The position numbers and the translations under genes are program-made. The notes under the pieces were generated by a model that worked only from the letters and a program-made list of their open reading frames with translations, did not search any database and was not told the DNA's origin. DNA of 64,000 bases from Pontibacter pudoricolor (GTDB taxonomy: Bacteria; Bacteroidota; Bacteroidia; Cytophagales; Hymenobacteraceae), in assembly GCF_010092985.1 (NCBI RefSeq), contig NZ_CP048106.1, positions 2,232,001 to 2,296,000 of the forward strand, read 5' to 3'. Within the stretch, counting starts at the first letter, position 1, and every line of letters begins with the position of its first letter. Shown here piece by piece: positions 8,492-15,733 of this stretch.

Positions 8492-9706
8492 TTACATCTT
8501 GTCTCGCAATGCTTTCATAGATTCAGCTATAAGGCGCATTTCTACTTTAGCATAAATCTGTGTAGTCTTTATGTTGTCATGCCCTAGCATCTGTTTTACC
8601 ACCTCCATGGGTATCCCATTCTGCAGGGCTATGGTAGTTGCAAAGGTATGCCTTCCAATATGCACAGTAAGCTTCTTCCTAATCCCTACCAGATCACCTA
8701 TCTCTTTTAGATAGGCGTTGAACTTCTGATTGGATGGTATAGGCAAAAGGTAACCAGTTGCTAATACCTTCTCATGGGCAGCGTACTTCTCAATAATAGC
8801 CTTTGCTGGTGGAAGAAGTGGTATGGCACAGGTGTTTCCTGTCTTTTGGCGCTCAGTGAATATCCACTCCTCTTCATCAACCCCAATACCTATGTTTCCC
8901 CTTCTAAGGTGTTTAGCGTCGATAAAGGCTAAACCTGTGTAACAGGTAAACAGAAACATATCTCTAATAATCTCTAGTCTCTCCACATCGAACTTGGCAG
9001 CTTCTAAGGTCTTTAATTCGCCTTCATTTAAAGGAAGCCTGATGACCTTATCCTTGCTCATTGAGTGCAGTAGAAAAGGGTCTTTGGGAATGTAGTCATA
9101 CTTCAGGGCTATCTTCACTGATTTCTTCACCCTTTGTATATGCTTGATAGCGCCATTTTGCCTGCACTTGCCTTTTGTCTTCAGGTACAGCTCGAAGTCA
9201 GCTATAAAGCCATAGGAAAGGTTCTTTAGTTTGAAGTCCTGTAACTGGTACGCTTCTTCCAGGAACTTAATAATATGATTCTCAGTGGCCCTGTAAGCAT
9301 TGTAACAGCTCAAGCTATACTCCACTCCTATCTTGGCATGTACGTCCCTTACAAGTTTGGAGAACACATCCAGTAAAGTAGGTTGTTTCTCTTCAATCCC
9401 AAGAATACCATTTTTAATAGCCGCTAGGGTAACGTCTTGATTTGCTTCAATGAGCTTATTATAGTGCTGTTTAGCCCTTAGCTTAAACAGGTCTATGGTA
9501 TCGTTGATGGTTTTAACAAGGTCTGATCTTCCTTTCACCCTGCCTTTGGCAGCGTCCCAAAGCTCAGGCTTTATGTAGTGCTTAGTGGCTATTTCGCTGA
9601 TATTGCCATCCAGCGTTACCCTGACCATCACTGGTATTTCACCTAGTTTGTTGGGCTTGTTTCTTCTGACCATCGCTAAGATGGAAAATGTGTGCTGTGT
9701 CTTCAT
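8492..9706 (-). CDS. Tyrosine recombinase (island integrase)
   Basis: A 404-residue site-specific integrase of the Bacteroidota type. An N-terminal arm-binding region (MVRRNKPNKLGEIPVMVRV) is followed by a SAM-like core-binding domain (about 100-200) and a catalytic domain with the family residues: Arg in FTCYTGLAFIDAKHL context, HIGRHTFATTIA (H-x-x-R-H), and GHDNIKTTQIYAK carrying the nucleophilic Tyr. It should catalyse strand exchange between attachment sites on the chromosome and the island. It lies about 200 bases from the 3' end of tRNA-Leu and reads away from it, the usual arrangement for tRNA-integrated islands. All catalytic motifs are present, so it is probably active. Confidence 0.93.
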   Translation of the reverse strand: MKTQHTFSILAMVRRNKPNKLGEIPVMVRVTLDGNISEIATKHYIKPELWDAAKGRVKGRSDLVKTINDTIDLFKLRAKQHYNKLIEANQDVTLAAIKNGILGIEEKQPTLLDVFSKLVRDVHAKIGVEYSLSCYNAYRATENHIIKFLEEAYQLQDFKLKNLSYGFIADFELYLKTKGKCRQNGAIKHIQRVKKSVKIALKYDYIPKDPFLLHSMSKDKVIRLPLNEGELKTLEAAKFDVERLEIIRDMFLFTCYTGLAFIDAKHLRRGNIGIGVDEEEWIFTERQKTGNTCAIPLLPPAKAIIEKYAAHEKVLATGYLLPIPSNQKFNAYLKEIGDLVGIRKKLTVHIGRHTFATTIALQNGIPMEVVKQMLGHDNIKTTQIYAKVEMRLIAESMKALRDKM

Positions 9707-9911
9707 GGTTCTTGCTCTTTAAGAGTACCACTTGAACACAATTAAACACTTGTAAACTAAATACTATCAGCAACTTACATCCTTTTCAGTGACCTAAAAC
9801 ATACTACAGTCTTAGGTCACTGGATTGGTCACTAAGAGATGGGGAGAAATAGAGAGAAAACAGCCTAAAAAGAAATAGCCGTAACTCGTTAAAGCTACGG
9901 CTATCGTAAAG

Positions 9912-9993
9912 TGCGCGCGGGGAGATTCGAACTCCCACACCCGAAGGCACCACCCCCTCAAGATGGCGTGTCTACCAATTTCACCACGTGCGC
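9912..9993 (-). tRNA. tRNA-Leu (anticodon GAG)
   Basis: The reverse strand folds as a class II tRNA: anticodon stem CCATC/GGTGG around loop TTGAGGG, an extended variable arm with GGTGCCTTCGGGTG, a T arm GGGAG-TTCGAAT-CTCCC and discriminator A; CCA is not encoded. The acceptor stem has six good pairs but an A5-C68 mismatch. The 3' end faces the integrase, so it is the likely attachment site of the island. Confidence 0.95.
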
Positions 9994-10009
9994 AGGTAAA
10001 AGGTGGATG

Positions 10010-10040
10010 CAAAAGTAAACACCTGCCCGCATATATGCAA
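10010..10040 (-). promoter_or_regulatory. Promoter of tRNA-Leu
   Basis: On the minus strand TTG (10038-10040) is followed after 20 bases by TACTTTTG (10010-10017), matching the Bacteroidota primary-sigma consensus (TTG near -33, TAnnTTTG near -7). It ends 16 bases upstream of the mature tRNA 5' end. Confidence 0.65.
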
Positions 10041-10383
10041 ATCGCATTTTAAGATAAATAAGTCACTATTCTGCTCATTATTTTAAGCAATCCATCCTTT
10101 AACAGAAAGCCAATCTTATAACTTAAATCCTATTTAAACCACCAGATTATCTCTATTTCGCTTGCTTTTTTAAAACATCCGAGTTAAGTCTGTTTTTTAG
10201 AACTATTTTATTCGAAACGGTTGTTGCAAATCAAACACACAGATTATTCGGTTGTTTTAAAACTAAAGTTCTGTAACATCAGGATGTAATGTTAGGACTT
10301 TTCAGAGGCAGTACGTAACTTTATCACGGAACCTCCTTTTCGGACCTCCGGTATGGCACAAAGGTAAAAGTACAAAAGAACAT
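10041..10383. other. Gene-free AT-rich spacer
   Basis: This is the divergent spacer between tRNA-Leu and the ABC exporter operon. It is AT-rich with several T runs. No convincing open frame, RNA or TAnnTTTG element pointing toward the ABC genes was recognised. Confidence 0.5.
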
Positions 10384-11144
10384 ATGAGTATAGCGATAAA
10401 AGGATTAACTAAAGCATTTGGCAAGAAGCAGGTGCTGCAGGAACTGGACCTGACTATAGAAAGCGGTCAATGCTATTGTTTGTTAGGTAAGAACGGGGTT
10501 GGTAAAAGTACTTTCCTGAATGCTATACTCGATCTGATACAGCCGGATAAGGGCTCGATTGAGCTATACGGGAAGGGCTACAGCGCGAACCACCTGGAAG
10601 TAAAGCAAAACCAGGGTGCCCTATGCGAAGACAATCCGCTTATTGAAGAATTTACCGGCCTGGAGTACCTGAACTTCGTTTCTAAATTATACAACCTGCC
10701 TACTGCCGAAGCTGCCGAGCGCATTAAAAGCCTGACCAATTACTTTTTTACGGACCAGGAGTCGCTGCACAAGAACATTGCGGGCTACTCAACCGGCATG
10801 AAAAAAAGATTGGCATTGTGGCAGCCATCCTGCATAAACCTCAGGTATTGATACTGGATGAACCGTTTACCGGCCTGGACCCGATTGCGGCACAATTGCT
10901 TGTAAAGCTTATCCGAAGCTACTCTACTCCTAACCGTGTGGTTCTTATCTCGTCGCATGACCTGAACTATGTAGAGCGCATTGCCACACACATCGGCGTA
11001 CTAAACGACGGACAACTGATGTACAATGGCTCGCTGCAGGAGTTTACCATGAACGGTGAAAACCTGATAGACCAGGCATTGTTCCAACTGCTCACCCCGC
11101 ACCACCAGACCGCCGAAGCCGACTTCGAGTGGATGCTTACTTAA
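10384..11144 (+). pseudogene. ABC transporter ATP-binding protein, apparently frameshifted
   Basis: The first frame gives Walker A GKNGVGKST (residues 35-43) and reaches the signature region YSTGMKKR before ending at 10851. The -1 frame continues VAAILHKPQVLILDEPFTGLDP (Walker B and D-loop) and ISSHDLNYVER (H-switch His) to 11144. Adding one A to the seven-base A run at 10801-10807 yields the expected S-T-G-M-K-K-K-I-G-I-V-A-A and a 253-residue protein, normal for the family. The break lies in an otherwise perfect ATPase within a core operon, so a sequencing error is a strong alternative to gene decay. It would energise the membrane protein encoded next. Confidence 0.85.
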
Positions 11145-11222
11145 GTTAGAAAGTTTAGAAGTTAGAAGGTTAGAAAGTGATTTATACTTCCGACTCAAAA
11201 CTCTCAACTCAAAACTCTTAAC
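11145..11222. repeat. Short AG/CT-rich degenerate repeat after a stop codon
   Basis: The spacer holds near-repeats of TTAGAAAGTT and TTAGAAGG followed by CTCAACTCAAAACTC. Similar text lies after sbcD (46972-47005) and at 26140-26180. This appears to be a low-complexity intergenic filler class, different from the long modular repeats. Confidence 0.45.
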
Positions 11223-11230
11223 TATAGATA

Positions 11231-12589
11231 ATGGATTTAGTACTGTTCTCGCTTCGGGCAAGACTCAACGGATTTTTCAGACAGAATAAACTACAGCGTG
11301 TATTACTGCTGGGTGGTGGCATTGTGCTGTCGGGTTTCTATGGCTGGCTGTTTTCGTATATGCTGGAGCAGGCACAGAACGGTGGCGACACAAGCGTTAC
11401 TGAAGTGATCCGTTACATAAACCTGTTCGTGCTGGGCATTACAATTATCCGAGGTTTTTTTCCGGCGTATGTGCCCAAACTGGACCTGATCCCGCGCCTG
11501 TATCCTATAAATCCGCTGAAGCGTTTCTGGGTAGAGTTGCCGGTTGAGCTATTCTCTCCGTTTAATTTTGTGCTGGTAAACTTCCTGTTTTTGCTGTTTA
11601 TCCTCTCGCCGAGCTATACGTTTATGTATTTGCTGCAGACAATGATCGTAATGTTTACAGCGCATGTTACCAAGCGGTCGTTGCAGGTGCTGGTAGAGCG
11701 TAAAATGCGATGGCTGCACCTGAATTTTATTTCTGCTGCTGTGCTGGCCGCTGCTTTTGTGGCGCTGCAGGCCCGGTTACCGATGTATAATCCTGCCAAC
11801 GGCTGGATGGAACTGATCGTGCATTTAGCATCGTTGGGCTCTTTTCTGGGGGCAAACTATTTCCTGGAAATGGCAGCTATGGAGCCTAAGCGCAAGGTTG
11901 TAAACTATAGCCATAACAAACACCGCAGCCTGAGCTGGCGTTTATTTAAGAACTCGAAGCAGGCCCGTCAGTTATTACTTTTCGGACTTGGCCTTAAACT
12001 GATCATACTGGCTGCCGATGCTGCAGTTTATACCGCAAAAGGCATTCACATCTACGACAAAAACTTAACGATCTGGATCTTTTTTGGTCCGGCCATTATC
12101 TATAGTTATGTGTTTAACAACGTATGGGGATTTTATAAAAACCTGTGGCTTACGGTAGAGCGCACAACTGGCAGCGCGAAGGATTTCTTTAAGTCAAGCC
12201 TTATCCCGTTGCGGGTTCCGTTGCTGTTAGACGCTGCTTTTCTTGCGGCTTATATCGCTTTCTTTAACCACGAAGATGCCGTTTTCCTGGTGTTGATGTA
12301 TACGGCTTCGGTACTGGTACTCACGCCGCTTGGCATACTGGCATCGTTTGTAAGCCCTAAGGTTGTTAAAGGCAGCATGATGAGCTTTAGTGCCAAAACA
12401 TCTTACCTGTATAACATGCTGTCGCTGCTGCTGGTAGGCTTGCTGCTGTTGCCGTTGTTGCATCCGTTGCTGTACTTATTGTACCCTGTTCTGGTAGCTG
12501 TTTCCGTATTTGCCATGATAGCCGTGCTCCGGGAAAGCCGAAGGTATAAATATGAGCTTTTTGGTAAACTGTTTAAAGTAGACGCATAA
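11231..12589 (+). CDS. Multi-pass membrane protein, putative ABC exporter permease (DUF5687-like)
   Basis: A 452-residue protein with about ten hydrophobic spans, for example VLLLGGGIVLSGFYGWLF, FVLVNFLFLLFIL and LLLVGLLLLPLLHPLLYLLYP. It lies 86 bases downstream of the ABC ATPase in the same direction. Bacteroidota commonly pair such proteins (DUF5687) with an ABC-2 type ATPase; the family name is from memory and tentative. It would form the membrane channel. The substrate is unknown. A strong terminator follows directly, so the two genes form a closed operon. Confidence 0.7.
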   Translation: MDLVLFSLRARLNGFFRQNKLQRVLLLGGGIVLSGFYGWLFSYMLEQAQNGGDTSVTEVIRYINLFVLGITIIRGFFPAYVPKLDLIPRLYPINPLKRFWVELPVELFSPFNFVLVNFLFLLFILSPSYTFMYLLQTMIVMFTAHVTKRSLQVLVERKMRWLHLNFISAAVLAAAFVALQARLPMYNPANGWMELIVHLASLGSFLGANYFLEMAAMEPKRKVVNYSHNKHRSLSWRLFKNSKQARQLLLFGLGLKLIILAADAAVYTAKGIHIYDKNLTIWIFFGPAIIYSYVFNNVWGFYKNLWLTVERTTGSAKDFFKSSLIPLRVPLLLDAAFLAAYIAFFNHEDAVFLVLMYTASVLVLTPLGILASFVSPKVVKGSMMSFSAKTSYLYNMLSLLLVGLLLLPLLHPLLYLLYPVLVAVSVFAMIAVLRESRRYKYELFGKLFKVDA

Positions 12590-12607
12590 CTATAAACTAT
12601 AGAAAAG

Positions 12608-12638
12608 AGCCCTTGCCTAAACCGCAGGGGCTTTTTTG
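12608..12638 (+). terminator. Rho-independent terminator of the ABC operon
   Basis: Stem AGCCCTTGC/GCAGGGGCT (one wobble pair), 7-base loop, followed by a T run. It lies 19 bases after the membrane-protein stop. Confidence 0.85.
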
Positions 12639-12723
12639 TTTATGCTAACTGCACGTAAACTATAGCATCAACCCAAACTATAGTTGGTCAATTATTCCGC
12701 ACTTCCATCCTGAAAATCTTACT

Positions 12724-12731
12724 TATCTTTG
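12724..12731 (+). promoter_or_regulatory. Promoter -7 element of the SDR gene
   Basis: TATCTTTG matches TAnnTTTG and lies 27 bases before the ATG at 12759. No TTG at the usual distance was seen. An AACTATAG motif follows it at once. Confidence 0.45.
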
Positions 12732-12758
12732 CAACTATAGCCAGAGCATAAAATTAAG

Positions 12759-13565
12759 ATGAAAGATAAAGTTGTATTGATTACCGGTGGTACTTCAGGT
12801 ATTGGCAAGGCATGTGCTTTTGCGTTTGGCAAGGCAGGCGCTAAAGTAGCCGTATCAGGCCGTAACCAGCAGAACCTGGACCAGACAAGCCAGGAACTGA
12901 GCGCAGCCGGAATTGAAAACGTAGCTATTAACGCTGATGTAAGCAAGGAGGAAGACTGCCAGCGTATGGTTCAGGAAACGGTAGATCGGTTCGGTAAACT
13001 GGATGTTCTGATCAATAATGCCGGTATATCGATGCGTGCCCTTTTCCAGGACCTCGACCTGGATGTGATCCGTAAAGTGATGGACATTAACTTCTGGGGT
13101 ACGGTTTATACTACCAAGTTCGCTCTGCCATACATCATGCAGGCCAAAGGTTCTGTTATCGGTATTTCCTCTATTGCTGGGTATCGTGGTTTGCCAGCCC
13201 GTACGGGATATTCGGCATCTAAATTTGCCATGCACGGCTTCCTGGAAACACTCCGTACCGAGATGCTGCACAAAGGAGTGCATGTACTGATTGCTTGCCC
13301 TGGCTTTACAGCATCAAACATCCGCAATACGGCCCTGGCAGCCGACGGCCAGCAGCAAGGCGAATCGCCGCGCGACGAAGGAAATATGATGACGGCAGAA
13401 GAAGTAGCAGACCAGATCCTGAAAGCAACTATAAAACGCAAACGCGACCTTGTAATGACGTTCCAGGGTAAGCTAACCGTATTCCTTAACAAGTGGCTGC
13501 CTGGCCTTACAGACAAGCTGGTTTACAATGTAATGGCAAAAGAGAAAGATTCACCGCTGAAGTAA
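12759..13565 (+). CDS. Short-chain dehydrogenase/reductase
   Basis: A 268-residue classical SDR. The nucleotide-binding TGGTSGIG is at residues 9-16, NNAGIS near 87-92, and the catalytic Ser (ISSIAG) and YSASK motif near 140-160. Asn and Arg after the second strand (SGRNQQN) favour NADPH. The C-terminal extension LTVFLNKWLPGL after the core is common in membrane-associated SDRs of the DhrS7B-like group. It is a single gene with its own promoter and a shared terminator. The substrate cannot be assigned. Confidence 0.88.
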   Translation: MKDKVVLITGGTSGIGKACAFAFGKAGAKVAVSGRNQQNLDQTSQELSAAGIENVAINADVSKEEDCQRMVQETVDRFGKLDVLINNAGISMRALFQDLDLDVIRKVMDINFWGTVYTTKFALPYIMQAKGSVIGISSIAGYRGLPARTGYSASKFAMHGFLETLRTEMLHKGVHVLIACPGFTASNIRNTALAADGQQQGESPRDEGNMMTAEEVADQILKATIKRKRDLVMTFQGKLTVFLNKWLPGLTDKLVYNVMAKEKDSPLK

Positions 13566-13578
13566 ACTTAGACAATTT

Positions 13579-13627
13579 GACAAAGGACAAAGGATTTCAA
13601 TTTATTGTAAGTCTTTTGTCCTTTGTC
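13579..13627. terminator. Bidirectional terminator hairpin between converging genes
   Basis: Inverted arms GACAAAGGACAAAGGA and TCTTTTGTCCTTTGTC (one wobble) with a 17-base loop, between the ends of the SDR gene and the SH3/TPR gene. Confidence 0.7.
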
Positions 13628-13649
13628 TTTTTAATCCTTTGTCAGGAAA

Positions 13650-14387
13650 TTAAGGTAATTGCAGCAGGTTGTTTTTACGGATGTACGCGGTTTCGCCTTT
13701 CCATTTTATCTCGTACCAGATATCCTGCTCGCCGGTAACAGGTACTTTGTGGCCCTGCGAAACAGTAGCGACCCAGTTTGCCCCTGCCGATGGGGCAGAC
13801 ATAATGGCTACCTGGTCGTTCTTAATGATACCTCCGCGGCCCAGGTTCAGGAAATTGATATAGTAGAGAATGAACAGCAGGTACAGCACAAAGCCGGTTT
13901 TAAACGTACCGGTAAACTTATGCCCTTTCCGCCAGCTTACAACCATAACTGTTACGGTTACCACAGCAGCCAGCAGCATTAGCTCCAGCATGCGCATGTA
14001 GTATTTGCTGAACTGTGTCTTAAAGAACTGCAGGTCGTTGTATTCATAGCCGCTCAGGCGGTGTGCCTGTGCCAGCTCCTCCATCTTTTTAAGCACCGAT
14101 CTGCTGGGTTGCTTGGTGTAGAACAGGTGCAGGTAATACATGGCGCCGGTGTAATCACGCAGGCCTTCTTTAATATACGCCATTTTCAGCAACATTTGCG
14201 GCGAGTAGCGTTGCTCTTTTTCCAGGATTTGCTCGTATAAAGTTAGCGCTTCGGTATAATGCTGCCGCTGAAACAAAGAATCTGCTTCAGCATACGAAAT
14301 TTTATGTTCCTGACTATAAGCTGGTTTTAAAAACGAGAGCAAAAAAACGACTGAAAAGACAGATATTTTAAAACAAAGATTTTGCAT
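13650..14387 (-). CDS. Secreted TPR and SH3 domain membrane protein
   Basis: A 245-residue protein. It has an N-terminal signal peptide ending PAYSQ (about residue 25), two to three TPR-like helix pairs (ADSLFQRQHYTEALTLYEQIL, LKMAYIKEGLRDYTGAMYYL), two membrane spans (LMLLAAVVTVTVMVV and GFVLYLLFILYYINFL) and a C-terminal bacterial SH3 domain (ATVSQGHKVPVTG to WKGETAYIRKNNL). The layout resembles BatE-type TPR/SH3 proteins of Bacteroidota aerotolerance operons, but no other bat gene is beside it. It is convergent with the SDR gene. Function unknown. Confidence 0.75.
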   Translation of the reverse strand: MQNLCFKISVFSVVFLLSFLKPAYSQEHKISYAEADSLFQRQHYTEALTLYEQILEKEQRYSPQMLLKMAYIKEGLRDYTGAMYYLHLFYTKQPSRSVLKKMEELAQAHRLSGYEYNDLQFFKTQFSKYYMRMLELMLLAAVVTVTVMVVSWRKGHKFTGTFKTGFVLYLLFILYYINFLNLGRGGIIKNDQVAIMSAPSAGANWVATVSQGHKVPVTGEQDIWYEIKWKGETAYIRKNNLLQLP

Positions 14388-14411
14388 TTAACCAGATTGC
14401 TGTTACTTTTG
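14382..14411 (+). promoter_or_regulatory. Promoter of the first tRNA-Lys
   Basis: TTG (14382-14384), 19-base spacer, TACTTTTG (14404-14411), a match to the Bacteroidota -33/-7 consensus. Confidence 0.75.
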
Positions 14412-14458
14412 CATCGCAATTAAGGGGAACGTCCCTTAGCAATGCAAGTTAATAAAAA

Positions 14459-14531
14459 GATTCTGTAGCTCAGCTGGTAGAGCAATACACTTTTAATGTA
14501 TGGGTCCTGGGTTCGAATCCCAGCGGGATCA
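14459..14531 (+). tRNA. tRNA-Lys (anticodon TTT), copy 1
   Basis: A 73-base cloverleaf: acceptor GATTCTG/CGGGATC with wobbles, D arm GCTC/GAGC, anticodon stem ATACA/TGTAT with loop CTTTTAA, T arm CTGGG-TTCGAAT-CCCAG, discriminator A. CCA is not encoded. It is identical to the second copy. Confidence 0.97.
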
Positions 14532-14544
14532 CAAAAAATGCGAG

Positions 14545-14571
14545 AGCCTTTTCTGAACGAGAAGGCTTTTC
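14545..14571 (+). terminator. Terminator after the first tRNA-Lys
   Basis: Stem AGCCTTTTC/GAGAAGGCT (one wobble) with a 5-base loop and a short T run. Confidence 0.65.
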
Positions 14572-14621
14572 GTTTCTAATGCATCAGCAGGATGTGTTAA
14601 AATAAAAATATAGAATTTAGT

Positions 14622-14651
14622 TTGATATTCTGAACTAAGATTCTAATTTTG
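14622..14651 (+). promoter_or_regulatory. Promoter of the second tRNA-Lys
   Basis: TTG (14622-14624), 19-base spacer, TAATTTTG (14644-14651). It has the same spacing as the promoter of copy 1, so each copy has its own promoter and terminator. Confidence 0.75.
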
Positions 14652-14681
14652 CACTCCCATTTAAGGGAAACATGTAGTACC

Positions 14682-14754
14682 GATTCTGTAGCTCAGCTGG
14701 TAGAGCAATACACTTTTAATGTATGGGTCCTGGGTTCGAATCCCAGCGGGATCA
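14682..14754 (+). tRNA. tRNA-Lys (anticodon TTT), copy 2
   Basis: The same 73 bases as copy 1. A tandem duplication with independent promoter and terminator. Confidence 0.97.
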
Positions 14755-14760
14755 CAAGAT

Positions 14761-14795
14761 AAAAAGCCACTCTTAACCGAGTGGCTTTTTTTGTT
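14761..14795 (+). terminator. Terminator after the second tRNA-Lys
   Basis: Perfect 12-base stem AAAAAGCCACTC/GAGTGGCTTTTT, 6-base loop, T run. Confidence 0.9.
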
Positions 14796-14829
14796 TTCAG
14801 ACGCGTTGGGTTTTCCCTCTTGGAAAGTT

Positions 14830-15730
14830 GACCTGCTCCTGCCCTCAAATACCTCACTTCATCCCTCTCCTTTTGAGGAGACCCCTAACTCGAAACAGGA
14901 GCGTGAAATTTGTCTGAATCAGGATTTGCAGGATTAATGGGATAAAGGAAATTGCTATAGTTGGAGGTATAGTTCTATAGTTGGCGTTTTACCCCTTCCC
15001 AACCTTCCCCTTTTATCGAGGGCCCCTACCCCCAAAACAGGGGAAGGAGCTTTCCAGCAGTCGCTATAGTTGAAGCTATCGTTTTATAGTTGCGGTTTTA
15101 ACCCACCCCTGCCCCTCCCGAGAGGGGAATTTCTGCATTTGCTATAGTTGAGAGCTATAGTTCTATAGTTTCCGTTTGTCATCCCCCTGCCCCTTCGAAG
15201 GGGGACTTTTATGGCTTTGCTATAGTTAGCGGCTATAGTTCTATAGTTATAGACCAGGATCGGACAGGTCGCTACCTGTCTCTACGGAACTATAGCCACG
15301 ATAAGGCGATGCAACTATAGCAGTTCCAACTATAGTTAAAGCAGTTACTATCGAACTGATCTCAGTCTTTGGGTTGAGCGCCTTGTGAATGTCTGGTGGC
15401 GTAGCCATTGCGAGGCACGAGCAAAAGAGATTCGCGCAGCGCGATGCCCAAAGACGGGGCCTCCCGGCCGTGAGGGCACCAAAGTTAATTTGAAACTGTA
15501 GGTTGTTAGAGCTCCCAGGATTAAAGAAGGCTATGAAATAGAAGGCCTGGGTTGAAAAGTAGTGTAGCAAACTATAGAATTCAGATTTCTCCTCACGTCG
15601 AAATGACAAAAGAGAAACTATAGAACGATAGCAGGGTTCCTTCCCCTGTTTTGGGGTAGGGGCCTCGAAAAAGGCGAAGGTTGGAAAGGGTAAAATCAAG
15701 CTCTATAAGAAACTTCGGGCACTTCCAACT
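14830..15730. repeat. Composite intergenic repeat, cluster 1
   Basis: A gene-free stretch between the tRNA-Lys pair and the converging VWA gene. Modules in order: AATCAGGATTTGCAGGATT (about 14920); a CCCCTTCCC...CCCCAAAACAGGGGAAGGAGC block (about 14990-15055); an AACCCACCCCTGCCCCTCCC block (15100-15130); a TCATCCCCCTGCCCCTTCG block (15179-15210); a GACAGGTCGCTACCTGTC arm (15261-15280); GCAGTTACTATCG and CTTTGGGTTGAGCGCC (15366-15385); GGGGCCTCCCGGCCGTGAGG (15456-15476); GAGCTCCCAGGATT; and GATTTCTCC...GTCGAAATGACA (15585-15610). Modules are joined by AACTATAG/CTATAGTT strings. A 150-codon open frame inside has no family features. Confidence 0.85.
15328..15337. repeat. Perfect copy of the AACTATAGTT palindrome
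   Basis: One of at least twenty perfect 10-bp copies read by eye from 10 kb onward; others are at 12676-12685, 17072-17081, 33554-33563, 49401-49410 and 57795-57804. Truncated forms (ACTATA, CTATAG, TATAGT) are far more numerous, in coding and non-coding DNA on both sides. Confidence 0.9.
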
Positions 15731-15733
15731 ATA

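Noticed and set aside
14719..14937. Open frame of 72 codons beginning inside the second tRNA-Lys
   Set aside because: It overlaps an RNA gene and its terminator, then runs into repeat cluster 1; no conserved protein features.
15247..15699. 150-codon minus-strand frame in repeat cluster 1
   Set aside because: Its sequence is the reading of repeat modules; similar frames appear in every cluster with unrelated protein text.
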